Assembly: GCA_019745395.1 (NCBI GenBank)
Contig: JAIETG010000008.1
Location: 1 to 64,000, forward strand
Direction: 5' to 3'
Source: Rhabdochlamydiaceae bacterium
Lineage (GTDB): Bacteria; Chlamydiota; Chlamydiia; Chlamydiales; Rhabdochlamydiaceae
Length of the DNA: 64,000 nt
Each line of letters starts with the position of its first letter. Within the stretch, counting starts at the first letter, position 1. Under the pieces are notes generated by a model. The model did not search any database. It had not been told where the DNA came from and saw nothing but the letters and a program-made list of their open reading frames with translations. A program made the position numbers and the translations under genes. Below, piece by piece: positions 35,230-44,619 of the stretch.

Positions 35230-36657
35230 TTATGAGAGTGGCATTTTCACAAAGGGGAATTTTCCTTGCCGCTTTTTGACTATACTTAAATAAGAGGCAG
35301 TCAAAATGTCAATGGTTAATTTGTGATCGATGAGTCTAGATCTGCAATCTGTTCCTTTAAGAAAATGTTCAAGGCATTCATCTCGAGCTGCTTCATTATA
35401 TCCTATGAACGCAGGATCTTTTGCAATGGCATTTGCAAAAAGATCTTTTCCTTCGATGATTTCCACGGGTTTCCCCCCAATGATTGCTGTATTTCTGAAA
35501 ATGTGAATTTGGTAGTGGTCGAGTCCTCCCACTTCATTATGATCATAAAAAGGATTGTTCCTCTCTTTGACTTCACAGCTTTGATAGCTGTGAACTTGGA
35601 TATTCAACAAGGGTCCGATCGTTAGATTCATGCTTTCATGTCTAACTCTTCCGTTATTTTTGTAGGTGTCAGTAGACGGTATCTCCCAACCTCTGCGAGA
35701 AAATCCGGAACTGAGTAAATTCAATGAGCAGGTTGTTACTATTTTTTGATTGCGAGTAAACTGCAGCGCTGCAGTGAAATCCAGCTCTCCACATTCTTGA
35801 AAAGTGCCCTTGCTTAAAGACTCAAATTCTTTGTGATACGATTTTTTCTGGAAGATTTTTTGGTAAAAGGGTTCATCCATACAAAAAAGCTGGTCGCTTG
35901 GAGAATAATGGGAGGATTGAAGTTGTAAACAGTCCGGAGTTTTGTAATCTGGAAGATCTTTAAGGCAAAGCATCATGGATGCCAGATCAATAAAATGATA
36001 TCCGCTATGAAATAGTTTTCCATACCCATATTTGTAGGGGTGGTTTTCTCTTTCTAGGATTTCTTCCGGAGTATAGAAAGAGCCGTCCGAATGGTGGATT
36101 TGTATGTTGTGTACTGGTAGTTCGTATTTTTTTATCAGATCAGAAACGAGTGTTGTAATATATTGATACCGTTTGTCATATCGTCTTTGACATTGGACTG
36201 TTACTGGGGTTTTATGTTTGAAGGCAAGCTCTGAAAGGTGCTGAAACTGTTTTTTTATAAGAATTGCATTTTCTTTTCTATTGCAGACGTCGATTGGACA
36301 AGTGATGGGTTTATCTGTTAAAACAGAGATGCCTTTGGGGATTAAATATTGCAGATAAGCGTAATGAGCTTTAGGTTCTGTGGAGATAATCGCATGAGTA
36401 ATTTGATGTGCTTTGACAAGACGATCTAAATCTTTGCTCAATTGAGAGGAAAGCGTTTCTCGGTCTTTTTCTTCTGCTGGAATAAAGTGAGTGCAAGCTG
36501 GTATGCGATGTTCGTGTAAATACGCTTCAACGCAGTGTTTTTGCGTTAGAAGATCTATGACAAGAATGGGGAACAGGCCTAATTTGCGCAGACCTCTAAT
36601 ATAGATGCGTTTGGCATGGGGCCCAAGCCCGATCAACAAGATGTTTTTTGTGTTCAT
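35230..36657 (-). CDS. Gfo/Idh/MocA-family oxidoreductase
   Basis: The 475-residue protein begins with a Rossmann NAD(P)-binding motif (ILLIGLGPHAKRIYIRGL). It has the family segment ISTEPKAHYAYLQYLIPKG followed by VLTDKPIT (catalytic Lys of the E-K-P motif, here D-K-P) near residue 130. The rest is the larger C-terminal sheet domain, longer than the usual 330-380 residues. Such enzymes oxidise or reduce sugars, inositols or similar cyclic substrates, often for glycan or antibiotic sugars. It is the first gene of the four-gene unit. Substrate unknown. Confidence 0.85.
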   Translation of the reverse strand: MNTKNILLIGLGPHAKRIYIRGLRKLGLFPILVIDLLTQKHCVEAYLHEHRIPACTHFIPAEEKDRETLSSQLSKDLDRLVKAHQITHAIISTEPKAHYAYLQYLIPKGISVLTDKPITCPIDVCNRKENAILIKKQFQHLSELAFKHKTPVTVQCQRRYDKRYQYITTLVSDLIKKYELPVHNIQIHHSDGSFYTPEEILERENHPYKYGYGKLFHSGYHFIDLASMMLCLKDLPDYKTPDCLQLQSSHYSPSDQLFCMDEPFYQKIFQKKSYHKEFESLSKGTFQECGELDFTAALQFTRNQKIVTTCSLNLLSSGFSRRGWEIPSTDTYKNNGRVRHESMNLTIGPLLNIQVHSYQSCEVKERNNPFYDHNEVGGLDHYQIHIFRNTAIIGGKPVEIIEGKDLFANAIAKDPAFIGYNEAARDECLEHFLKGTDCRSRLIDHKLTIDILTASYLSIVKKRQGKFPFVKMPLS

Positions 36658-36990
36658 GCAAAAAAGACCAAATTTTATTTTGGATTGGTCACTCTATATA
36701 TAAGAAGGTTAGATTGGAAGGGGATTTGTAGCTATAGATGAGAATCATCCCCCTACTAGTTTTACATCGACGATAGATTGTAGTTCAATTTCTTGAGCTT
36801 CTTTTGTTTATAATCTTCTAAGCTCGATCTGAGGAACCCAAAAGATTTAGCTATTTTTACTTCAAGAAGGTCTTTTATCCGCTTTTCGAGCCTTACAATT
36901 TTTTGTTGTCAAACAATGTATTAAGGAACAAGCTCTTACTTTTTACGCAGTTCAGGCCAAGTGCTGAATCATCAAATAAGTGGGTATAAA
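36658..36990. other. Divergent intergenic region before DUF2235 gene
   Basis: About 330 bases separate the divergent oxidoreductase and DUF2235 genes. The TATATATAAG at 36691-36702 is -10-like for the minus-strand operon, but no matching -35 is clear. I see no coding frame or strong hairpin. Confidence 0.35.
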
Positions 36991-38037
36991 ATGGGCAAGC
37001 GGATTATTTTCTGTTCTGATGGCACTTGGGATACGGCTCAAAGCGCTACGAATGTGTATAAGTTATTTAAGTCCATTCTTCCCCTAGAGGACCAACTAGC
37101 TTTTTATGATGAAGGTGTGGGGTCTGATGGAACTTCTTTTGACAAACTTGTAGGGGGAGCTTTTGGTAATGGTCTTTTTCAGAACATCAAAGACGGCTAT
37201 GGTAAAATTGCGGAGGTATACGAACCTGGTGATGATATTTTTCTGTTTGGCTTTAGTCGTGGAGCATACACCTCGCGCAGTTTAGCTGGGATGATTGCTA
37301 TCTGTGGTCTTCCCACGAAATCTTTTGATGACAACCTGGTCCAAACAGCGTTTCAGGCCTATCGACATCCTCGTCAAAGAGCCTCGATTTTGGCTAGCTT
37401 AAAAAATTACTGGCTTTCTCATTCTCTAATTAAAATGGTTGGAGTTTGGGATACAGTAGGGTCTTTGGGTATCCCTGCACTTTTTGGTAAAGTAGGTCCT
37501 CTTATCTATGGTTTTTTGGACACAAATTTACATCCGAATGTTTTGAATGCATATCACGCTTTGGCCATTGACGAACGTCGAGGAGAATTCCCTCCCACTC
37601 TTTGGACGCAACCATTTCCACCAATACCAGGTCAAGTACTTGAGCAGGTGTGGTTTTCCGGAGTACATTGCAATGTCGGCGGTGGCTATGAGGAATCGGG
37701 ATTATCCGATATTACTTTAGGTTGGATGCTCGAAAAAGCAGGGAACCTGGGACTGCAAATAGATCCCGACATACTGGCAAAATATAGCTCTCTTGATGAG
37801 AGCCATGCACTTGATAAGATGCATGAATCTTGGAATTTGTTATGGCTTTTCCCTCAAACCCGAACCATTCCTGGAGATGCTGCTGTGAGTAACACTGTTG
37901 CTATTCGGTGTGAATCTGAGCAGTCCTACCAGCCTAAGAACCTGCAGCTAATCAATGGTAAGTTAGATGCCTCATATCAGGTTGTTCAGGTTGTGAATAC
38001 TACCACTGCGGATCTGAGTCCAGCACCTGTTCTTTAG
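36991..38037 (+). CDS. DUF2235 alpha/beta-hydrolase-like protein
   Basis: The protein has 348 residues from ATG 36991 (an upstream in-frame GTG at 36961 lacks support). It opens KRIIFCSDGTWDT, the DUF2235 entry motif. The nucleophile elbow FLFGFSRGAYTSR (G-x-S-x-G, Ser89) and VGVWDTVGSLG and VWFSGVHCNVGGGY segments supply the likely Asp and His. The family includes T6SS phospholipase effectors of the Tle1 kind and uncharacterised hydrolases. Lipase activity here is inference. The end around YQPKNL matches the usual family end, but an out-of-frame coding stretch continues after the stop (see the next feature). Confidence 0.85.
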   Translation: MGKRIIFCSDGTWDTAQSATNVYKLFKSILPLEDQLAFYDEGVGSDGTSFDKLVGGAFGNGLFQNIKDGYGKIAEVYEPGDDIFLFGFSRGAYTSRSLAGMIAICGLPTKSFDDNLVQTAFQAYRHPRQRASILASLKNYWLSHSLIKMVGVWDTVGSLGIPALFGKVGPLIYGFLDTNLHPNVLNAYHALAIDERRGEFPPTLWTQPFPPIPGQVLEQVWFSGVHCNVGGGYEESGLSDITLGWMLEKAGNLGLQIDPDILAKYSSLDESHALDKMHESWNLLWLFPQTRTIPGDAAVSNTVAIRCESEQSYQPKNLQLINGKLDASYQVVQVVNTTTADLSPAPVL

Positions 38038-38246
38038 AAGGTAATTTTCCGATTACGGCGAGTTATCTCAAAAAGAGTCTCCCAGCAAAGCTTTATTTAG
38101 ATATTCAAGAAATGGCGAAGCGCTATGGTTATCCCACTACGGATGAGGTTGCGGTACAATTAAACCATGAAAAATATTCGCAATTTTTTCTTTATGTTCT
38201 TGGAAACAACGCAAGTGTTACCTGGAACCATGTCTCAAGAATTTAA
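38034..38246 (+). pseudogene. Coding-like frame directly after DUF2235 stop
   Basis: In another frame that crosses the DUF2235 stop, about 68 codons read like protein (GNFPITASYLKKSLPAKLYL near the start, then MAKRYGYPTTDEVAVQLNHE, to VSRI and TAA at 38244-38246). It has no own ribosome site; its only ATG is at about 38113. Either one indel has cut off the tail of the DUF2235 protein or this is a relic of another gene. Confidence 0.45.
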
Positions 38247-39598
38247 GATGTAATGGGAGCTTGCTTTTTAGAAATGCGGTTTCGATCGATTTGCTTGTGA
38301 CTGTAGTGCAAGAGGCGGGGAATTGCTGTGGGTATGCGAGATAAATACCAGAGGGTAGACTTTGTTTTGGGAGAGAGGTCAGGTTTTTCGAGTCCTCTAG
38401 GAGCGAGGAGCCATTCTGGGTGTTTGTATAGGTCTTTTTGGTAAGCGTTGAACCATTTGCTAGTTCTATAAATTGATCTAGTTTCTTCTACGTATAATAA
38501 AGCGACAGAGGTTAATAATGTTGTAATGAGGATAGCAGATCCTCCAGAAAGGGCGATTGCAGCAAGAGTAAAAATCCCACCGATGAGCATGGCTGTGCCA
38601 AGAGTTTCTATGATTTCGAATTCGACGATCTTTTTATGAAGAGCTTGATCTAGTGTTTGCATGTACTTGTAAAGCATAGCATCGTCTTTGATGGTATCTA
38701 GGGCTCCTGCTTTCGTTTGCAAAAAATCCACTTTATCATCTTTTTGGATGGTGCAGTATAGGTCTAGTAGTTGCTTGATTTGGAGGGCTTTTTGTTTCGC
38801 AGATACATTTTTTGTTTCATAGATTTTTTGTGCTTTTTGCCTGAGCTCAAAAATGAGCTCTCGATTTTGATTCCCATAATAGATGTTGGCCGTTCCTCGG
38901 AGTATAAACGTAATACCCAGAGCTCCGCCAAGTATAGATCCTATCATCATCCCTGTGCTTTGGGCTATGACGCCGGAATAGTGAAGAAGATGTGCTATAG
39001 GACCTTTTGTCAAAAGAGTGATAAGGCCTGTCGAGATTTGCAAGGCGCTTATTCTGAGCATATGGATACTGTCCATTTCGTTTAATAAGGCAAGGTATGT
39101 TCTTTTTTTAGCAATTTTCGCGCGTTCACTTTTTTCTAAGATGTCCTTGTCGTTTTTAAATTCTTGGTACAGGTTTCCCGTTATGTAGAGTGTAATGCAT
39201 TCAATAAAAAACAAAGATGACACTGCTTTAGCAATTCGGCAAACAAGAGTTTCTAAATAAGATTTTTTTGGAGCTTCAATATTTGTACTAGGAAGCGATA
39301 TATGTCTTTCTTTGGCAATTATTTCTTTATATGTTCTGTGAGCTTTTTTCCGAGCTTCTACAGTTCTAGGAATTCCTTTAGATTGTTCAAGACTTAATGT
39401 CCCATACCCTATTGTTAGTGCGGCACCCATCATTTGACATCCCGCAAGAGTTGACGCTGCAATTCTACCAGCTAGCTGACACACGATGACAGATCCTCTA
39501 AGGAGATGTCGACTAGTGTTGAGTCCAATACGTGAGAAGTGGACGATCTCTTCTCTATTTGGTATAAGTGTTTTTGAAGGTAATGTTAAATATGTCAT
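38243..39598 (-). CDS. Inc-like multi-TM membrane protein, unknown function
   Basis: From ATG 39596-39598 the protein has 451 residues; a longer frame to 39637 lacks support, and no ribosome site is clear for either. Several hydrophobic stretches are present, notably near residue 38 (LAGRIAASTLAGCQMMGAAL), 205-250 (TGMMIGSILGGALGITFILR) and a long bilobed one near 350-390 (TAMLIGGIFTLAAIALSGGS then ILITTLLTSVALLYV). Charged helices separate them. Paired hydrophobic lobes are typical of chlamydial inclusion-membrane (Inc) proteins secreted by the type III system, so that role is suggested but not shown. No homologue recognised. Confidence 0.65.
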   Translation of the reverse strand: MTYLTLPSKTLIPNREEIVHFSRIGLNTSRHLLRGSVIVCQLAGRIAASTLAGCQMMGAALTIGYGTLSLEQSKGIPRTVEARKKAHRTYKEIIAKERHISLPSTNIEAPKKSYLETLVCRIAKAVSSLFFIECITLYITGNLYQEFKNDKDILEKSERAKIAKKRTYLALLNEMDSIHMLRISALQISTGLITLLTKGPIAHLLHYSGVIAQSTGMMIGSILGGALGITFILRGTANIYYGNQNRELIFELRQKAQKIYETKNVSAKQKALQIKQLLDLYCTIQKDDKVDFLQTKAGALDTIKDDAMLYKYMQTLDQALHKKIVEFEIIETLGTAMLIGGIFTLAAIALSGGSAILITTLLTSVALLYVEETRSIYRTSKWFNAYQKDLYKHPEWLLAPRGLEKPDLSPKTKSTLWYLSRIPTAIPRLLHYSHKQIDRNRISKKQAPITS

Positions 39599-39808
39599 TT
39601 TATTATGTTTTAATGTGTATTTGATAATAATCTGCAATTATATCAATGGCTTTATTATTGTGGAATGTGTAAGTTTTAGTTGATGTAGAGTGTGTTTTTT
39701 GTTTGAAGTTTTTCGAGAGGACTTTCAAGCTCTTTTTCGATTTAAGAAATAGAGAATCTTAAATTTACTATTAGCGCATTAAATGTTTTTGTAAGAGTGT
39801 TTATATAG

Positions 39809-39843
39809 AAAAAAGAGGTCGAAAGCTTGGCTTTCAACCTCTT
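39809..39843 (-). terminator. Intrinsic terminator of the M48 protease gene
   Basis: A 14-bp stem with one mismatch (39813-39826 with 39830-39843) is followed on the minus strand by TTTTTTC. It lies 22 bases beyond the protease stop codon. Confidence 0.85.
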
Positions 39844-39865
39844 GAGAAATTATTATTATCTTCTT

Positions 39866-41077
39866 TTACTTGAAATCTTTTTGGAGCTCTTTAGCAGCTA
39901 AAACTGCAGGGCTTGCATAAGTCATATCGTAAGGATTATCTTTAGGAGTTTTCCATGTAACTTTTCCTTTTAAGGCAGCTGGATCAATAATCGCGATCGC
40001 TGCAAAGAGAGCTCTGAGCCTTTTTGATCCAGGAGGATGAGTACTAATGATTTCTGTATACTCACGGATTTTTTGAATGATGGGAGATTGACTGGTTCGG
40101 AGGAATTCTTGTAGGTATAACCCGCCTCTTGGGTCATATCCTGCTTGTTTAGCAAAGAATGCTCCTGTGATATCTGCTTCAAATTCATGCTTACGAGAAA
40201 GGAAGAGATCGGAAAAATCTTCTAAGAGGTGTTGCAAGTCATGAAGGAATGTGGAAAGACCTTGTCTTCTTTCTTCGCTTCTAACAAATAATGTTTCTAA
40301 AATGCCTCTCACCGTATCTAAAACAGCTCCTCTAATCAACTTAAGGGATATCATATGCATGGAGTGGCGAGAAGCTACGTGCGCCATCTCATGACCTACT
40401 AAAGATGCTAAGACATCTTTAACAGTAAGTCCTTCTAAGTTGATCGTAGCTCGAGATCCGTCATCTAAGGTGATCGTAGTGTCTTTAATGTCATTCCCAT
40501 CGAGAGCTTCGGCAAGCTCTTTAGCAAGAGCAGAGTATACAATGACCTTTCCTCCTGGTATTGCAAACGCATTGAAATCGGGGGCGAGCATTGCCTCTGT
40601 TTTATATTCAAAAGCTACTTCTCCGGGAGGATTGAGAATGGTTGTATTTGCAGCTACAAGGTTTTTTGTGATTTCATCTACAACCGAACCAATTTTTTCT
40701 TTTGTATAAGGGATTTTTTCTCGAGTCTTCATTAAAAAAATGGTATTGATGGGGTAGAAAAGATAGTCTCCTAAAAATTTTTCTAGAGATCTAGAAAACA
40801 GCATCGCATGCCTTTGCCCATTCACAGGATTAATAGGATGGAAATGGTAATACATTTTAGTAAATATACTTCCAATGCATCGATCTATTGCTCGGAAAAA
40901 GGCAGAGGCTAAGTACTTGATTGTTTGAGCTATTTTTTGCGTGGTATCTAAGGTGTCGTGAATGACGTTACAGGTTCTAGTTCCCCAATTCTTTGTTGGA
41001 GCGTACCTAGGGAACATATGAGAAGAAAGAACTTCATCTGCTTTTTTTTGTGCTATATAAAGAGAGCTTGAATTCAT
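39866..41077 (-). CDS. M48-family zinc metalloprotease
   Basis: The 403-residue protein has the zinc site HEMAH at residues 229-233 (LVGHEMAHVASRH), with the third-ligand segment RKHEFEADITGAFFAKQAG near residue 300. It is a peptidase family M48 (Oma1/BepA-like) enzyme, usually acting in protein quality control at the membrane. A short hydrophobic region near residues 100-118 could be a membrane anchor, but there is no typical N-terminal signal peptide. The first 90 residues have no known match. The ATG has an AAGGGAT site 7 bases upstream. Confidence 0.88.
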   Translation of the reverse strand: MNSSSLYIAQKKADEVLSSHMFPRYAPTKNWGTRTCNVIHDTLDTTQKIAQTIKYLASAFFRAIDRCIGSIFTKMYYHFHPINPVNGQRHAMLFSRSLEKFLGDYLFYPINTIFLMKTREKIPYTKEKIGSVVDEITKNLVAANTTILNPPGEVAFEYKTEAMLAPDFNAFAIPGGKVIVYSALAKELAEALDGNDIKDTTITLDDGSRATINLEGLTVKDVLASLVGHEMAHVASRHSMHMISLKLIRGAVLDTVRGILETLFVRSEERRQGLSTFLHDLQHLLEDFSDLFLSRKHEFEADITGAFFAKQAGYDPRGGLYLQEFLRTSQSPIIQKIREYTEIISTHPPGSKRLRALFAAIAIIDPAALKGKVTWKTPKDNPYDMTYASPAVLAAKELQKDFK

Positions 41078-41169
41078 AAATAATCCCTTGCATTCGTTGC
41101 GAAGCGAGATTATCTAAGAGATGTCTTATTTTAGTCAATGAAACTAGAAATGTTGTATTAATGTATATT

Positions 41170-41208
41170 TTAATGACAGAAGTTAATTTGATTAACTTCT
41201 GTCATTAA
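41170..41208. other. Strong 17-bp palindrome between clpX and M48 genes
   Basis: TTAATGACAGAAGTTAA (41170-41186) pairs perfectly with 41192-41208 around a 5-base loop. It begins 7 bases beyond the clpX stop. There is no clear T-run on the minus strand after it (AATATACATT), so it is either a T-poor terminator or an operator for the M48 gene. Confidence 0.6.
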
Positions 41209-41214
41209 TTTGAA

Positions 41215-42438
41215 TTAGGCGGAATTCTTTCTTTGAATTACAGGAGGACGTTTTTCTGTAATGCATTCCTTTTCAATGCAAATTTTATGAATAGTAGGAT
41301 CCGATGGGGTTTCAAACATGAGTTCTAGTAAAAGAGATTCTACTATCATGCGTAGCGCCCTAGCTCCAGTCCCTGTTGCTTTGGCTTTTTCTGCCATGGC
41401 TCTTAAAGCATCATCAGTAAATTCTAGAACAACATTCTCTTCAGCAAAAAGAGTTTGGTATTGTTTGATGATCGCATTTTTGGGAGTTGTCAAAATTGAG
41501 ACGAGGTCTTCTATGCAGAGCTCGTTGCAATTGGCTATGCTATTAAATCTTCCGACAAACTCAGGGATCATACCAAATTCAATCAGATCTTCAGGTTCGA
41601 CTTTTGACAGGAGATAATTGACTTCTGTCGCATCGAAAGTAGAAGAGGCTGATGTATCAAACCCAATGGTTGTTTTGCCAAGTCTTTTTGCAATGATCTT
41701 TTCCAAGTGGACAAAAGCTCCACCGACAATAAAGAGGATATTTTCGGTATTGATTTTTATGTATTCTTGGTTAGGATGCTTTCTTCCACCTTTAGGAGGA
41801 ACATTAGATATAGTTCCTTCTACGATTTTTAGAAGAGCTTGTTGCACGCCTTCTCCTGACACATCGCGCGTAATCGATACATTGCCCGTTGTTTTACGAA
41901 GCTTATCGATTTCATCAACGTAAATAATTCCCATCTCAGCTCTAGCTATGTCATAATCTGCTGCTTGCACAAGTCTTAATAGGATGTTCTCTACATCTTC
42001 TCCGACGTACCCAGCTTCTGTAAGCGTTGTCGCATCAGCAATTGCAAAAGGCACATCAAGGACTTGCGCCAGAGTTCTTGCCATAAGCGTTTTTCCAGAA
42101 CCTGTAGGACCTAAAAGCATCACGTTGGATTTGCTATACTCAACATCTCCCTTACTGTGGATGGCTCGAATCCTTTTATAGTGGTTATATACCGCAACGG
42201 CGATTGTTTTTTTTGCCTGATCTTGACCAATGATATATTCATCGAGTGCAAGCTTAATTTCTTTAGGCTTCAAAAGCTTTAGTTCGTGGTGTATAGGTTT
42301 TTTGTCGATAATCTCTATACAAAGTCGAACACATTTATCGCAGATGAAAGAACCAGGGCCTGAAATTAACTTTTCAACAGATTCTTCAGGACGCCCGCAA
42401 AAAGAGCAAGAGGCCAAGGGTTTATCTTTTTTATTCAT
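41215..42438 (-). CDS. clpX: ATP-dependent protease ATPase subunit ClpX
   Basis: The 407-residue AAA+ unfoldase has an N-terminal C4 zinc finger ([11 protein letters not shown] and CDKCVRLC) and Walker [14 protein letters not shown] near residue 109. Walker [11 protein letters not shown] near 176, the [13 protein letters not shown] segment and a C-terminal small domain follow. It recognises and unfolds substrates and feeds them to ClpP. It lies 11 bases after clpP in the conserved chlamydial order tig-clpP-clpX. Confidence 0.98.
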   Translation of the reverse strand: MNKKDKPLASCSFCGRPEESVEKLISGPGSFICDKCVRLCIEIIDKKPIHHELKLLKPKEIKLALDEYIIGQDQAKKTIAVAVYNHYKRIRAIHSKGDVEYSKSNVMLLGPTGSGKTLMARTLAQVLDVPFAIADATTLTEAGYVGEDVENILLRLVQAADYDIARAEMGIIYVDEIDKLRKTTGNVSITRDVSGEGVQQALLKIVEGTISNVPPKGGRKHPNQEYIKINTENILFIVGGAFVHLEKIIAKRLGKTTIGFDTSASSTFDATEVNYLLSKVEPEDLIEFGMIPEFVGRFNSIANCNELCIEDLVSILTTPKNAIIKQYQTLFAEENVVLEFTDDALRAMAEKAKATGTGARALRMIVESLLLELMFETPSDPTIHKICIEKECITEKRPPVIQRKNSA

Positions 42439-42449
42439 AAAAACTCTTT

Positions 42450-43049
42450 TTATTTTTTCGGTTCGCTTTGGCGAGTGTGAGATGCTACTTTATCAATAAG
42501 TCCATATTTACAAGCTTCTTCGACATTCATAAAAAAGTCTCTTTCAGAGTCTTCTAAAATCTTTTCTAAAGAGTTGCCAGTAAGTTCTCCCATAAGACGA
42601 GCACACACCTGTTTTAGCACTAGAATTTCTTTTGCTTGCAAAGCAATGTCAGAAGAAGTTCCGGTAATTCCACCATGAGGTTGATGGATCATTATTCGAC
42701 TGTGAGGAAGAGCGAATCGTTTTCCTTTAGTTCCTGCAGCGAGTAAAAGTGCTCCCATAGAAGCAGCTTGACCTAAGCAGTAGGTGTTGATCTCATATCC
42801 CATGAACTGCATCGTATCTAGGATGGCCAGAGCCGAAGTGATATGTCCACCGGGGGAGTTGATATACAAATTTATATCTTTTTTAGGATCATCTGCTCGT
42901 AGAAAAAGCATTTGAGCAATTACGGTATTGGCCACTTGATCATTGATTTCGGTGCCGATAAAAATAATGCGATCTTTAAGTAGCCTAGAAAAAATATCCA
43001 TGGCTCTTTCGCCACGGCCAGTATCTTCGATGACATAAGGGACGTACAT
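42450..43049 (-). CDS. clpP: ATP-dependent Clp protease proteolytic subunit ClpP
   Basis: The 199-residue serine protease has catalytic Ser97 in [11 protein letters not shown], His122 in [10 protein letters not shown], and Asp in the later DRDFFM region, with the [15 protein letters not shown] handle. The length is normal. It forms a tetradecameric chamber that degrades proteins delivered by ClpX. The ATG has a GAGGAAAT site eight bases upstream. Chlamydiae typically have two clpP copies; this is the one next to clpX. Confidence 0.98.
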   Translation of the reverse strand: MYVPYVIEDTGRGERAMDIFSRLLKDRIIFIGTEINDQVANTVIAQMLFLRADDPKKDINLYINSPGGHITSALAILDTMQFMGYEINTYCLGQAASMGALLLAAGTKGKRFALPHSRIMIHQPHGGITGTSSDIALQAKEILVLKQVCARLMGELTGNSLEKILEDSERDFFMNVEEACKYGLIDKVASHTRQSEPKK

Positions 43050-43081
43050 TACACATTTCCTCAGTTAAAACAATGAAAAAA

Positions 43082-44404
43082 TTACCCTACCACATTGCCT
43101 GTTGCTTGCGCAATAATATAGTCTTCAGCCTGCTCTAATATAAGTTTTGAAAGCACCTCTGCACGTTTTACATCCGGAGATTGGTGGTAATTCTGCATAG
43201 GATTTGGATTGATCAAAGCTTCCAATGCTGTATCCGCTGATTTAGGCAGAGAATACGGAGATGGAGACAATTTATTGTCACGAAGAAGTTTTTCGCTTAA
43301 ATGGAACAGTTTGACTGCTTTTTCAGATTGCGACTGAATCACTTCTCGGAGTTTAAGTTGCTCTTCTGGTTTCAGAGTTCTCCAATAATCTAGGAATTCT
43401 GTGCTTTGATTTAGTTGTGATACGCGAAAACGTAGCTCATTACCTAAAAGAGTAGGAGGAAGATCAAACGGATATTTTTCGAGTAAGAATTCTCTTACTT
43501 GTTCGCGTTGTTTTTCTTTGACGTGTTGGTCAGCTTGCTCTTGTAGGAGTTTTTCTACTTTGTTTTTAAAGTCTTCTTCTGACTCTACTCCGAGATTTTT
43601 AAAGAGCTCGGGAGTCATTTCAGGAAGTGTCGGTTTTTCAATAGACTTGATTGTGACTCGTACTTTTTGAGGTTTTAACGTTTCTTTTTCAAGAGGATCT
43701 GCTGTTTCATCAGGAACGCTAATTCCTTCTACGACATCGCCTGGAGTTTTTCCAAGGATCAGGTCTTTTAACCATTTTGCCATCGAACGATCGACTACTT
43801 CGAATCTTGTGTTACTAAAAAGTGAAGATGGAGGATCAACCTCGATTACATCCATATCGAGCAATACAAAGTCATTTTCCACGATAGGACGGCTTTCAAC
43901 TTTATCCCATTTTGCGTAGAAAAAAAGAGTTTGACGAATTGTTTCCTGGATTTTTTCTGCGTCTACTACAGGTCTTTTAACTTCTTGAAGTTGGAAAGTA
44001 GATGGATCTACTTGAGGAATAGTCGGTGCAACTTCAAAGAAAAACAAGAAACTTGCAGAGTCTTCTGTGAAACTTTTCGCTTTAAAAGAGACGTTTTCTG
44101 GATTAAACGGTTGGATTTTTGTAAGGGCTAGACTTTCTTGTAGAGCTTTTTGCATGACGATTTCTTGATGTTTTTCTCTACATTCTTTGGCAAATCTTTG
44201 GAGGATCATAGCTTCTGGAACTTTCCCTTTTCGAAATCCGGGAATACTCACCCCTTTAGCAAAATATTTGATTGCTTGAGATTGAGATGATGAAATCAGA
44301 TCTCGAGAAGCTGTTACTTCTAATTCTATCTGACATCCGGGTTTTTTATTAACAACACATGTAATGAGAGAATTGTTGAAAGTCTGAGGAAGCGAATTTT
44401 CCAT
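43082..44404 (-). CDS. tig: Trigger factor (ribosome-associated folding chaperone)
   Basis: The true start is ATG 44402-44404, with AAGGAG eight bases upstream; the frame remains open through the two tRNA genes only by chance. The 440-residue product has the ribosome-binding domain with GFRKGKVPEAMIL (the signature loop) near residue 50, the FKBP-like domain at about 150-240 (FVLLDMDVIEVDP, GKTPGDVVEGI) and the helical C-terminal cradle. It binds nascent chains at the ribosome exit and is a peptidyl-prolyl isomerase. It is transcribed with clpP and clpX, 32 bases ahead of clpP. Confidence 0.96.
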   Translation of the reverse strand: MENSLPQTFNNSLITCVVNKKPGCQIELEVTASRDLISSSQSQAIKYFAKGVSIPGFRKGKVPEAMILQRFAKECREKHQEIVMQKALQESLALTKIQPFNPENVSFKAKSFTEDSASFLFFFEVAPTIPQVDPSTFQLQEVKRPVVDAEKIQETIRQTLFFYAKWDKVESRPIVENDFVLLDMDVIEVDPPSSLFSNTRFEVVDRSMAKWLKDLILGKTPGDVVEGISVPDETADPLEKETLKPQKVRVTIKSIEKPTLPEMTPELFKNLGVESEEDFKNKVEKLLQEQADQHVKEKQREQVREFLLEKYPFDLPPTLLGNELRFRVSQLNQSTEFLDYWRTLKPEEQLKLREVIQSQSEKAVKLFHLSEKLLRDNKLSPSPYSLPKSADTALEALINPNPMQNYHQSPDVKRAEVLSKLILEQAEDYIIAQATGNVVG

Positions 44405-44448
44405 TGTCTTAGCTCCTTGAAAAAGACGAACGAGGGATCTTATGCAAA

Positions 44449-44520
44449 AGCGGGTGATGAGGCTCGAACTCACGACTTTCACGTTGGCAACGTGACGCTC
44501 TACCACTGAGCTACACCCGC
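44449..44520 (-). tRNA. tRNA-Gly (GCC), copy 1
   Basis: Minus-strand cloverleaf with acceptor GCGGGTG/CACCCGC, D arm TAGCTCAGTGGTAGAGC, anticodon loop TTGCCAA (anticodon GCC), T arm GTGAGTTCGAGCCTCAT and discriminator T. CCA is not encoded. It lies 44 bases upstream of the tig start and may share its transcript. Confidence 0.96.
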
Positions 44521-44547
44521 AAAAGCGGTTATCTGTAAATTGCAAAA

Positions 44548-44619
44548 AGCGGGTGATGAGGCTCGAACTCACGACTTTCACGTTGGCAACGTGACGCTCT
44601 ACCACTGAGCTACACCCGC
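44548..44619 (-). tRNA. tRNA-Gly (GCC), copy 2
   Basis: The 72-base sequence is identical to the adjacent copy, separated by 27 bases that differ in part. It is a simple tandem duplication of the tRNA-Gly gene. Confidence 0.96.
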
